Source: Litomosoides sigmodontis (Eukaryota > Nematoda > Chromadorea > Rhabditida > Onchocercidae). Taken from it: 64,000 bases of DNA. Each line of letters begins with the position of its first letter. Position 1 is the stretch's first letter. The position numbers and the translations under genes were made by a program. Positions 49,901 through 61,246 of the stretch are shown here, piece after piece. The stretch lies in assembly GCA_963070105.1 (NCBI GenBank), contig OY718808.1, positions 1,365,238-1,429,237 on the forward strand. The letters are read 5' to 3'. Under the pieces are notes generated by a model, which worked only from the letters and a program-made list of their open reading frames with translations, was not told the origin of the DNA and made no database searches.

Positions 49901-51316
49901 ATTACTTAAATATTTTTTAATACTATTAAAAAGGTGCGCGCTTATGCCATACACCGAAATAATGATGAATGGAAATTTTCATTTTCTGCTCTGTGCAATT
50001 TTTTTGCGCCTCACCAGAAATGACAGGTAGAATATTTTGTTGTACGTGAATTTTTAGCTACTAATATACAAAGAAATGAATGAATTTAATTTTAATTTTT
50101 AGCTCATTTATTGTGAGCATTTGCATAACGAAGACACTTCCTTCAATTTGTTTATTTCTCTTGCCGAAATTGGAGTTTATGCCTTTTGAAATTTGCTTGG
50201 TTATTAAATTTTATAATATGTTTGAATTGTTTATTCGTTTTAAAATTTACACTTAGCAAATAGCCGACTTTGTTTATTCCTTTTGAAATTTATGCTTAGT
50301 TAACAAATTTTGTAATAAATTTGAAATAATTTAATCAGTGCAATAATAGCTTCAGTCCATTGAAAAAAAAATTACTTCATTTAATGGCTTCAACAATAAA
50401 TGTGCGCAGCACAAAGGAAGAATTATTATGAGTGGTACAATATGACTCGTAGCAGGCATTTTTGCCACAATTTTATTTCATTTAAAAAATATAATCAGTC
50501 AAAAGTCATTAAAAATTGAATTTTGACTGAGGGAAATTTTGAAATTTACATTTTCATCCTATATTTTATTGCTTTTTTCATTGCAAAGATAGAGTTAACG
50601 GAACGAAAAAAAAAAATTTATCTTTTAAGCAACAAAATTTCACATGGTATTGGATTGGTGAAAAATTAAATTACTTGGTTTAATTCAATTAGGGAAATGG
50701 CAAACAGCAATGCTTGCACGTAGAATTTGCACTCAAAAATTCTAAACCAGTGCTTGTACGTGGAATTTTTTTTTTTTAAATTCTAACCTAATGCTTACAT
50801 GTGGAATTTTTTTTGCAGCTTTAATGTTTAATATACATTTATATATTTTTGTCTCCTTTTTTTTTTTAACTTGAAATTATATTTACAGAGACATTGATTG
50901 ATGCGTGATAATTTTATTAGTGATACTCGGGACAGATGTTGAGAGTAGTTGAAATGAGGATGTAAAATTGTTGAAGGTCATGAAAGGCATTAAATGGAAT
51001 AAGATATTGGAGGCGTTAAATTGTTATAATTCGATGTAGTGGAAAGGAAACAACTCAATTATGCATCGTTGAATCAATTGTTTCCAACGTACTTCACGTT
51101 TTTGTAGCAAAACCTCATCGTCTAAATAACTGCTTTGTTGTTGGAGGATGAATTATACGAGAGAGAATTTAGGATGCCCCTAGAATGGCACACAATCTAC
51201 AATTATCTGCCCCTATAATCGCCTTACTTCAAAAAGCTTACTTTATCAGCGGACTTTTCGAGGGGATACTGTAGCAGGTGTTGCACGTGTGTAGTAGCAT
51301 CATCGTATATCACTAA
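43908..51316 (-). CDS. BH3-motif protein encoded inside the inverted-repeat spacer
   Basis: Exons 51316-51242 (phase 0 to 0), 45645-45529 (0 to 0), 45325-45184 or 45178 (0 to 1) and 44985-44855 (1 to 0) each have a single open frame, and all phases agree, so this is a real transcript although the first exon was not found. Exon 4 encodes [12 protein letters not shown], a canonical BH3 match that aligns residue by residue with the arm-encoded BH3 ([12 protein letters not shown]). The preceding 100 residues include C-L-G-C-S-H and A-K-C-C-I-Q and match no family I know. After GTAAGT at 44854, the next acceptors give either an immediate stop (TTTACAG, 44017) or a 31-residue end (44003-43908). The exon 3 donor is either GC (GAAG/GCATTA) or a weak GT six bases on; both keep frame. 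Likely role: apoptosis initiator or BCL-2 family modulator. Confidence 0.6.
46216..46405. repeat. TG/TA-rich alternating purine-pyrimidine tract
   Basis: About 190 bases of TGTG, TATG and ATGCATGC sequence. It lies in the intron of the BH3-motif gene. Six open frames through it are artefacts of the repeat. Confidence 0.95.
47105..47212. promoter_or_regulatory. Duplicated block with two FTZ-F1/NHR-25-type half-sites
   Basis: Two imperfect direct copies (about 47105-47145 and 47153-47212) share GTTGACCTTGAG, TCCTCCCAAAT and TTCCGAG; the second has a 15-20-base insertion. Each contains TGACCTTGA (47111-47119 and 47159-47167), the reverse of TCAAGGTCA, the extended half-site bound by monomeric nuclear receptors of the FTZ-F1/NHR-25 and ERR type. 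The block is about 1 kb upstream of the plus-strand signal-peptide exon at 48128 and in an intron of the minus-strand BH3-motif gene. Binding is inferred. Confidence 0.4.
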
Positions 51317-54300
51317 CTGCAAGAAGAAAGGATTAGTGAAATTTTGTGCAAAATTTCATTCATTATAAAACTTTAAAATATATGAGAAAAAAAAGCGATT
51401 CTTTTCCAATTCATGAAATATGTGCTATTTGTTGATTTAATATTAATTAAATTTTAATGCTCCGTGCATTCATCATCACTGCTGTATGATTGTTATCATC
51501 ACTGCAGCAACTGTAAAATTAGTGTGCAAACACCGACAAAGAAATTAGTAATGCGATGAGATTTCGTAATTTAGAAATCATTTAATTACTTTATTTGATA
51601 GTAGCGTTTTTGAAATACGTTTGAGGACATTGGAAGAGAATGAATGAGTTGCCGCCTTTTCGTTTATTTTCTTTTTTGCATTATATTTTTTATATCGCAT
51701 TTTTCCACTTTATATCACTAAATGATTTCATCTTAAGCATTGCTTCTCAAAGGATGGCTTTAATATAAGTGTTATGACTATTATTATTTTTAAATTACTG
51801 TTGACCTATTGAAATTATGCAAAATGTTAATTTTAATGAGAATTTTTTCACTCCTTTCAGCATTACTTTTTGTCAACATTGCCGCAATGTTAACGAAGTG
51901 ACTGTCATCAATTCCGATCTAACATTTCATGCGTCTTCCAGAATTAATTACATTTTGTGATTTTATTCAAATTTCGTATTCTCTTAAATCATTGAAGCGT
52001 AACAATGATAGTTGTTATTAGCGGAAAAGTAAACAACCAGCAATATTACTCATTCAATTGCTTATTGAATATTACAATATTACTAATTCAATTGCTTATC
52101 GTTGAATATTACTTCTTCATTAAGACTAACAATCCAGTAACAAGAGGTAAATTCATAATATCAATCAAAAATTCCTAAATTTTATCACAATAAAAGTAGG
52201 AAATTAAAGTGAAAATTTCGATAATATATTAGCTAAACACTGAACAAAACCATTTTATTGCAAATTGTAGAATTTAGGAAAAAAAGGCAGTGATTTTTTG
52301 CAAAATAAAAAAAAATATTTCAAGTAAAATGTCATTAGTTTATTAAATTTATTAACGATCAAATGAACTGTACAGATAATTCGTACAATGCTAATAGTGC
52401 AAGTCTTTTTTTTTTCCTCTTTTGCTTCAACAATATCATTGATGGTGGAGCGTTCATTAACGCTTCAAAGAATCATACCGTAAAAAAGCACAGATATTAA
52501 TGAGTGAAAAAATAGCATGAAGTTTGATGAGGGAAAAAAGAGCAAAAAAAAGAAAGAAAGAAAGAACAACGTGAAAGATTTGCGTCATTTGCTTGTATGC
52601 CAATTTGACCTTGAATTGTAAAGTTTACTGCTTGACAAATTTACTTAATTTGAATTTATAACTGATGAAATATTAGATGAAATTAAACGGAATAATTTCA
52701 CAACCGTCATTGTAAACATCATTTGAAGGGGAAACCGAGTGCTAATATAGTATTGTTTGGTTTTCACTTTCGCGGACTGTCAAACCCCAACGTTGTAATG
52801 GATCATCAAAAAAAGAATTTATCATTTTTAATTAATGCAAAAAAAATATTTTCATTATTTTCGCATTACAAATCAAGTAAATCAGAATTAGTAATTAAAT
52901 GAATTACAAAATGCTCGTTGTTTTCCCGCAATTATCAGAAATGCACAGATTTTGTAAAATCGTTTTTCGTCTTATTATTTGCATATTACTGGAATATTTA
53001 CAGTCTTAAAATATGCTGAAAAAGCATAAAATGGAAGGGTATTGTGGACGATGTTATTTGGAAGTGTGATTTGCTAATCTTTTCTAACAGTATGTAATTC
53101 GATATGAGTGTGCGCAAATGTGCGTGCGTCGCCGTTTAATTGCCAAGCCATCAATTTTCATCGAACGTTTACGCAGGTGTGAAATTAGTTGAGGAAACAA
53201 CAAGCTAGGACGAGTTGCTAGAGGTCATTGACCACGTTACTTAGTTTACAGATGTCTTAGTGCTGAAAAATTTTTACATCAACCACTTGAATGGTATTTA
53301 ATGAATAATTTGATGTGTAAAATAAATAGCATATGGTATTAAATAAATACCATATGCTTTACCTAGGATTACTGTTGTTTCAGTACGACGAGACTGGAAG
53401 AGGTCAGATGGGTGGCGAGCTTTGCATTTAACGGCAAGCATATGTCTATGTGACTTTTTAAAATGTTTTTTGCAGCATTAAATAAAACCCAATCCCTTCT
53501 TCTACCCATTCTGTGTTGGTCAGCGCACATGGCGCTAAAGTAATCATTTACAGGCGAAAAACGTGATAAAAAATAATGATGACAAACTTGATAAAAAACC
53601 TGATAAAAAATAATAATGACAGTAATAATAACCCAAGAGAGCGGTCACTATTCGGAAGCGCTCTCTTCGCACTTGTAAATGGTTGTAAAAAATGCTTTCG
53701 GCTCGAGATTATTCAATTACTCATAGTTGAATTAATTAAAGTGCTAAAGTTGAACGACCAGGTGCCACTCTTCATTACGTCATTTATACAGCCACCACTA
53801 GCTGAGCGGCTAAACGTTTTGGTCCCGATACCGTAATCTTCAAGTTGCTACTGTTACGCGTTGGCAGATTTTGCAGAGTTGGAAATAAAGTGCGGTAAAT
53901 TCAAATAATCAAAGCGACTTTTTCAAACGATCAATTAATTATTTTTACAAAATGCAAACAGAGTGACAATGACCGTGCAAGCTCATTTGACCACAAAAAA
54001 ATCGTTGACGACAACTTTGAAACAATTTTCTACTAAGTGATTGCTAACATCGCGCATAGCACCAATAATACACATTGACTAATACTTATTAAGCTGCCGC
54101 ATTACTATACTGACCGATAACCTTTCCCGCTAGAACAGTTAGCGCTCAGTGTGCTCTGCAAGCCTTATCAATTATTAATTACAATTAGCACTTACACGGT
54201 TCTCAACCTTTATCAATTATTGACCAAATTTAGTACTTGGCATAAACGTCAGGCCCGGTCAGTCACGGTCTACAATTAGCACCTCAAGTGACCGTCAGAC

Positions 54301-57300
54301 ATATCGGTACACAGTAACACAAAAAATATCCTCGTAGACGTGCAGCTCACTTTCTCCTCACGTAAAACATCACCAATATTCGTTTCAGCAAAGCGTTGAT
54401 GAGATTTCTTGCAAGGAATGAGATGAAAGTGGGAAACGACGTGCTTTGCGACTGAAATTAATTTTATCAAACACGCAAAGTGCGCTGTCCCTCCTTCGTT
54501 TGATGGCCCGAAGGGTTACTTACGGACGTTATGAAAGGATTTCAAATTCTCAAGCTGTTGTAACTTCTTCATTGAGCCCTCGCAAGTTAGCCTCGCGCGT
54601 GAGCTTTGTCTGAGCAGAATCTAACGGACGCTCAATTAATTGAGTCATATTTTTGCTGCGTGGGATTGCTCTTGGAAATTATGTAACCAACGCTGACCTC
54701 TGACTGCGGCGATAATAGCGCAGGTGTGCAGCGATCTTCTTCTTCTTGCATATAATAGTCTTCGAACCTGTCAGCCATATCACGCAATCGACGAGCTATC
54801 ATTGACGTGCTGAGTTGCAATCCTTAAATTTCACCCATTTATTTCATGCGACATGGAGAAGAAAGGAATTTGTAAATTGTCTGATGCGAGAGGAAGGGGG
54901 CAAACCGGGCGAAGTTTGCATTGTGGCATCCGTAAACTTTGCTTTCCGTTCCGTTTCTGACGCAGGGATGAATACGGAAATGTGGCTGCCTATGGGAACG
55001 ATCCGCGCGGTGTCCGTCACGACCGCTTCAATGAAACTTGAAAGTATCGTTGCCCAGCAGGGAATGTATCCTAGCGGTGACGGAAACTTTTCGACGAGTA
55101 GCGTCGTGCATAACATCTGAAATTTCACAATTTAATTCCTACAGCGCACATTTCCTGTTTCAACGGTTTGGCGCAATTGGCTCCCAAATCGTACGAGAAA
55201 TTCATACTTCCAACGACAACTTCAGCAATTATCATATGACATCCCTTTTTCCCTCTCTCTCTCTCTCTCTCTCCCTGCGAATATACTCTCCTAGTTTTGG
55301 TATTTCGAAAAAGTTGCAATAGTATGGGGCGGACTTGCTGATTGTCGAAAGAGTTGAACGACAAAAGAGATGTTAGGCACAGTACCACCGTATCACTGGA
55401 ACGTGACGATAGTTCACGTTGGAGGAAGCGCTGCTGCTGCATAAGCGGAGAAATTGAACCTAAGCGGTTGAAGCAGTTGCAGTATCACTAAATGCAACCT
55501 GATGTGTCATCCGTCAATGCGGTGGGACGGACTAATAGTGCCGCAATGACAACAACGCCCCTCCTCTTCCTGTGAAGTGGTCGTAAGTGCGCCAAATACG
55601 GTTGATTGAAAATGAAGTGAAGGAGGAGTGCCATCTATTCAGTGTCACTTGTGACATGTAACAGATATGGTATCGGATCCGTAATTATCATTCCGTTTCC
55701 GTTTATCATAGACAGTTTCGAGGAGATTGAAAATTGTTGTACTACGGTCATATATGTATATGCATCCAGTGTGACTCTTTGAAATCTTCAAAAATTAGAA
55801 TTAAATCATTTGAGCAACAAGCAATTTATGACTAAATATGAAATTTACGGTGCTATCCGTTGCAGACAGATTATCAACTGATGTTAGCGTGTCATTTCTA
55901 GGTGCGTAAGTATGTTCATTAAAAGCACTTCTAAATTATTCCTTGCTTCTTTACTAATATTTGAAATTTTTGAATGTGCAAATTTGTAACGAAACTAAAT
56001 CTTTCTTCAACCCCTAAGTGATGTTGTTGCATTTTCATCTTAGGTCAAATTAAATTTTGTCAAGCGTAAAATGCTATAATCATTCATTTCTTTCACCAAT
56101 TTTCCCTTAGCATGAAAATTAAATGCGGAAGGTATTAGAGGAAGCAAAATGCGATAATTGTTTGCAAAGAAAGATTTTGCGGGAAGTATAGCATTAATAA
56201 ATTATTGCTAATAAAGAATTATAGTCGGTGAAATAAAGCCGAAAAAAATGGGAGGAAAATGATGACATTTTTCGGGCAGCTAAAAGCCGACAATTTTTGA
56301 TTGATAAAGAGTAATTAACTTTAAACTGATAGATAAAGGTCGTATTACAGTATCGATGACATATTACCGTCAATAAGGTAGCAAATGTATGAATTTATAA
56401 TAGCCAGCGGACTGATCAAAACAACTCATCAAAGTATGTATGTGAATATAAACATCAATATTACAGATTAAATGAGAGTGGTCAAGCTCGAACCGCTTCT
56501 TCCCAATTGCCATCGCTGATAATTGTTGATGAGCTCATCAAACATTTCAGGTGACCGTCAAATGAAAATGTAACTCATAAGTTATTCATTACCACCGCTA
56601 TCTCTTCTGTAAGTGGTAGAATGAAAGAAAACTTTCAGGAAGTAACGCCGACGGTAATGGTGATTAAAATTTCATTTTTACCATTTAATTAATGCCTTCT
56701 CTCAGACGACGATAGTTTTATTTTAGCCTCATGAAAGATTTTTTTTTTAAAAAAAGAAAGGAGCGCTATAAATTATTATTGAGTGTTTAAGGGAATTTAA
56801 TGTAAAATTCCACTAAAATGCTTTCTCATCATCAGCACCCTTAACAGTTGCAACTGTCATATCTGTTAAAGCTTTGAATATATTAGCATTGCATTGCTGA
56901 ATTTGCATTTTCACTTTTCTTTTATTTTATCGTTAATCGTTACAATTATCAGATAGCGAAATTATTTCACATTTACTTAATTTTCTTTGCAAATAACTTT
57001 TTAGCCATTTACAGTATCTTTTCCTCTCAATCATATTAGGTGTTTTTTTTGGCTGCAAAAATTTTGATTGATTTAAGTTTCATCAAATTGATCATTTAAT
57101 TCTTGCTAATGTAATCACGCTTTCTTGCATCAACTTTTGCAATGCTGTAGTGGACAAAAAGTTTGTGAATTTTAATACTTGCAGAAACTGATTAAAATCA
57201 CTGATAAGAAAATATGATAGGGAATGATACAGTAATAAAAAAAATTTTAAAAATTTCCAAGAAAATGAGTGAAATACAAAAGTTTGCTGACATTTGCAAA

Positions 57301-58489
57301 TGACAATTAGCCATTGGTCTAATAATTTTCCGTTTATTTTGCAATCAAAGAGCAAGCGATTGAGCCATAAGGAGAGGAAATGATGATGTTGTCCGTTTGG
57401 TTTCAATCGTTCGCAGCCCTTTAATAAATTAGCCATTCTCTGTTAATTCAATTAGTTCAGCCAAATTTTACACGTTTCGCGTCAACAAATTTCTCCTTGG
57501 CTTCCTCTATCAGCCACTTATTGCTAGACGCTCAACGATAAATTTTCACATAACACATCTATAAATAAAATTCAATTTCAATTTAATTTCAAAATTGCGT
57601 TTTTGCACTTTTTGATTCCAAATTATGCGTGCGAATAATTGGCAGATTTAAAATAAACAATTATCGAATAATTTCATGCGCTACTCTTAATTTTTCTTAG
57701 CATATTTTTTTTGTCTAAATTTAATTAATTACACGTGTTGTTCAGATATTAGATTTGTAAAAATGATAGATTTCGTTATAAAATCTAATATCAATTTAAT
57801 TCTTTTAATTGATTTAACATTGCATGAGTAATTTAACATTTGCACCAAAAAAAAAGCATTTAATATTAAAATTAATAAATCAACAAAATTATTGTTTAAT
57901 TAGCAATCTGCGATAAGCGTGTTTGTTCGTAATGATAATAATACGCTATGATGCATTTATGATAATTACTTTAGGTGCGCGCATCCGTTTGTTCCTCTGT
58001 TTTCTTCATAATGAAAGTGTAACGGATAATTTTCGAGCAATTAAATGAAAAGAAGAAAAGGAGCAACGAAATTCAAAAGACACCGAAATGTGGTAATTTG
58101 AGGCGAAAAGATTTACAAATGTATTTTGCTAAAAAAAAAAAAGGGAAAAGAAAAGAATGGGTAATGGAAGAGGTTAAAATGGATAATTTCTTACAAATGT
58201 GACTTGTCGTTAATCATAGAGCGGTACGGTCATCGCAATCAATCTGTTGTAGAAGGAGCTTACTTATGAGGAAGCAATGTCAAATGTCAAATGTCATGTC
58301 ATCCATCGGTGGACGTTCCACCTCACCGACATCTTAAACAGCAATTATGCCGTCTTTTTTCTTCTTGCAGGTAATAATGTTTATTCAACCGATAGGAATG
58401 GAATTAAATTTTACCTCCGATTGAATGAAACTATCATTCACAGCGACGGAAGAGAAGCGATCAATTATATTTCAGTAAAAAAAAAATAA
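48128..58489 (+). CDS. Candidate secreted ~60-residue protein, two exons across a 10-kb intron
   Basis: Exon 1 (48128-48191) encodes [21 protein letters not shown], a textbook signal peptide (basic start, hydrophobic core), and ends CCCAG/GTAATT in phase 1. Exon 2 (58371-58489) follows a strong acceptor (TTTTTTCTTCTTGCAG), starts in the matching phase and reads [21 protein letters not shown], with an N-glycosylation site, to TAA. An AATAAA lies at 58789. Alternatively exon 2 ends at TCA/GTAAAA and more exons follow; the frame opened by the AAACAG acceptor near 60301 is also phase-compatible with exon 1. No family recognised. The intron contains the right BH3 arm and the (CCAA)n array. Confidence 0.42.
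48981..49271. repeat. (CCAA)n tetranucleotide array
   Basis: About 270 bases of CCAA units, with CCGA variant units near both ends and a purer centre. Frames on both strands are open only because of the 12-base coding period. Confidence 0.98.
50707..50816. repeat. Three diverged ~45-bp direct repeats
   Basis: Each unit has TGCTTG(C/T)ACGTGGAATTTT-like sequence (TGCTTACATGTGGAATTTT in the third) followed by AAATTCTAA(A)CC. In the intron of the minus-strand BH3-motif gene. Confidence 0.8.
52041..52111. repeat. ~35-bp tandem duplication
   Basis: CAATATTACTCATTCAATTG... at 52041 is repeated as CAATATTACTAATTCAATTG... from 52075, both ending TTGAATATTA. Confidence 0.85.
53035..55570. repeat. Right arm of the large inverted repeat
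   Basis: Inverted partner of 36855-39360. The outer part, 53630-55560, is almost identical to the left arm; the inner part, 53035-53460, is clearly diverged. Outside 55570 the sequence becomes unrelated to the left flank. Confidence 0.95.
54632..55116 (-). CDS. BH3-only cell-death activator candidate, right-arm copy
   Basis: Mirror copy of the left-arm BH3 gene: ATG at 54802, TGA at 54632-54634, identical BH3 motif and identical 56-residue frame. The alternative spliced form is also preserved (ATG 55116 after TTTCAG, exon 55116-54938 with GTTTAC donor, then 54809-54632). Transcription of the two copies converges toward the spacer. Because the arms are nearly identical, conservation between them is not independent evidence for coding; the evidence is the motif itself and its match to the BH3 in the spacer gene. 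Confidence 0.55.
57092..57436 (-). CDS. Possible small protein, 114 codons, unrecognised
   Basis: An ATG-initiated frame unusually long for this base composition; TTAACAG lies three bases before the ATG, suggesting a possible trans-splice acceptor. The first half ([12 protein letters not shown]) is mixed and the second half is rich in Phe/Leu from AT-rich codons, which is more typical of non-coding sequence. No family recognised. Confidence 0.2.
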   Translation of the reverse strand: MANLLKGCERLKPNGQHHHFLSLWLNRLLFDCKINGKLLDQWLIVICKCQQTFVFHSFSWKFLKFFLLLYHSLSYFLISDFNQFLQVLKFTNFLSTTALQKLMQESVITLARIK

Positions 58490-59593
58490 TAGGTGGAAGA
58501 GGAAGAGAAATATCAGTTCAATATCTTTTAGCTGGTCATCTCACATCATTCAAATGTCCATTTAAAATGTACGCCCGATGACCATTAATCATCGATAGTG
58601 TGCGCTAGCATTTCTGCTAGTTATTGTAATTGTACAACACACATGAAATCATTTTGCAAATAGTAAGGACGATCGGGTAAAAAGAAGAGAGGGTGAGAGA
58701 GTTTGACAAGGTCATATTATTTATATTTTGATAATTACAATTACTGTAGCAAAAGTGAGGATAACGTGTGTGGGACGAGGGAGAGGAAAATAAAAAGATG
58801 AATTGTTTAAATTTAAATTAAACAAATAATTTATTCATTTGTGGGCTAGGCTAATAGCATTTGTGATAAATAAATAAACAAATCTTCTTCAAATATCATT
58901 TACAAGAATTTCTTTTGTAAGAATAAAAACAGTGACGAAATTGAATGAAAATTATGTTTGCGATATTTTATTAAAGTTCTACCGATAATTAATGTCGATA
59001 GTGGTAAGCATTGTATCAGCAAAAAAAAACATTGAAAATTTTAGCAAATGTTGGCAATGTGGAAATTTTTGAAAAAAAGAAATAGTGAAAGAAAGCTAAG
59101 ATAATTGATTGATCTAAAACTAAAAAGTATTAGCGAGAGGAATGCACTTAGTAAATAAGAAAATACTTAATTTTTGAGCGAAATTTTTTAAAAATTACTC
59201 ATACTCCATCTATTCTCCGAAAATTTTACAAAAATTATATCAAACAATGTGAATTTTGTAAAATTAATTCCAATAATTTTTTTCCTTTTTTTCTCCTTTT
59301 CCGCAAACTAAATTTGCACTTTTTTTTAAGCGATCACTTACATACTCATTAGACTTAGTGAAATAATTATTGGTCGTTTGTGAAAAGATTTCATAATTTG
59401 CAAAAACAAAAGAAAAGACAGAATTATCAATTAGACTATCCGTAGAGGTAAATAAATTCCTAGGAAAATCACTTAAGCGGCAATCAAGCTGCCTGCATAT
59501 AAGCATTGATGCGAATCAGTTAAGGTTATCAGTTGCATTGAATTGAAAAATTAAGTTTCTCTTTTTCGAAAATATTATTATTTTAAAAAAAAA

Positions 59594-60494
59594 ATGATCT
59601 TTCAACTGCCACGGCTCCAGCAATGTTCCAGCTGTTGTGACCTCACAGCTAATTACCAGTTGTGCTACAAGTTGGACATCTATTTCAGCGTTGTTGCATG
59701 CTTATTTCGCAACATTTAAATCACATGTAAACATTTGTTGCTTCTCATCAATCATCCACATTGAGCTGTCCTTAATTCACATGGTATCTATTCGATCCTG
59801 GACACAGCCAGTGCCTCAAACCTCACTTTGTATCAAAGTGACACTCACACCTAATGCATTGTTGCCTCCCGAGGGTGTCAATTTTATAAATGTAATTCTT
59901 CCACTACCATTATCAATCATTTATGACAAATGCTTAAATTGTAAACAATTATAACAGATTGTAAATGGTGCACGTCCAACTAAACCATACCCTCTTCACC
60001 AGCCAATTCATTCTCATCAAATTAACTAACTACTTCTTATCGCAACTTACGCCATCAACCAACAACCAGCCAGTCGCTCCGCCAACATCCACGTACGTGC
60101 ACACCTTTGATGATGTTTTACAGGCTATTATTTTTGCTAATGAGCTATATCCTTCTTCTTTAATCGTACCATAAATTGGTAGACCGAACAGAATTAAACA
60201 ATCATTTCAAAAAGTTCAATGTAACAGTTTACGAGCTATTTCGATCGATATTTGCAGCACTTTAGCTTAGGACAAGCTCCTCCTGGCAGGCCATAAACAG
60301 GTGGCGTGAATTCCTCCTATCGCCTAGCAAACAGCTACTTTGAAAATTCCCGACAAGTGCTATGTGATAATTTTATCTTGGACGAATTTCCAACAGCTTA
60401 TCAGCGAGCATTACAGTCTGACCAGTGCGAACATCAAAGCAATTTAGCCGTTAAGATCGGCGCTACGAAAGTGCATTGCGTCATTTCATGTTGA
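59594..60494 (+). other. Segment of unassigned open frames with raised GC
   Basis: Contains an ATG frame at 59594-59719 with paired cysteines (Q-Q-C-S-S-C-C-D), a 105-codon frame at 59637-59954 and a frame at 60306-60494 ending K-V-H-C-V-I-S-C. The last follows an AAACAG acceptor at about 60301 and reads naturally (N-S-S-Y-R-L-A-N-S-Y-F-E-N). One or more may be exons of the plus-strand secreted-protein candidate; none can be assigned to a family. Confidence 0.22.
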
Positions 60495-61198
60495 CATTAA
60501 AATATCAGCTGAGCTGATAAAAGTAAGAGGAGCACAAATCAATGAATTTCTAATTAACACCATGGTAATTAATTAAGCAACTATCCAACTTGCAACTATG
60601 TGTTTTTCGTTTAGAATTTTATAAATTTCAAAATTAATTTTTTAATAATACCGCAATATCATCTTTTTTTTGCAACTAATTACCTATGACTTACCTATTA
60701 TTGCCTTTATCAGTGTGTTCTTTTTTTTGCAAAATAATTTTAAATATTTCAAATTAATTTTCATACAAACAAAATGCTCATTTTCCATTTACCGATATGA
60801 ATGAATGCATAATAATTAATTGTTTCGTCCGAAAATTAATTAAATTCCATTAATTCACCTAATTTGCTCATTTGTCATTTTCTCGTTTTTTTTTAACATT
60901 TCATTTTTGGGTACTATTTGTGAAATAATTTTCGTAATTGGAAGTGTTGCATTTCAAGTGTGTTGTTAGCAAGCACATTCCATTTTTCTTACTGTAAGCT
61001 AAAGTGCTACAAATATCGATTGAAATAGCTCGTAAACTGTTACATTGAGCTTTTTGAAATGATTGTTTAATGAATTGAACTAATGCTAAGCAACGATTCT
61101 GACAATTTAATGTTTAATATCAACTATTTAATCCTGTGATGTTAGGATTAAAGATGAAAGAATGTATGCGTGCGTTGAAGGAGCGTCCAGAATTAGCT

Positions 61199-61246
61199 AC
61201 TACTACTACCACTACTGCTCCTAGTACTACTAGTGGTAGTAGTAGT
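61199..61246. repeat. Perfect 16-bp hairpin of ACT/AGT triplets
   Basis: ACTACTACTACCACTA (61199-61214) and its exact reverse complement (61231-61246) flank a 16-base loop. Confidence 0.9.

Noticed and set aside
54815..55120. Plus-strand frame antisense to the right-arm BH3 gene, also present in the left arm
   Set aside because: Antisense shadow preserved by arm identity; no splice or domain support.
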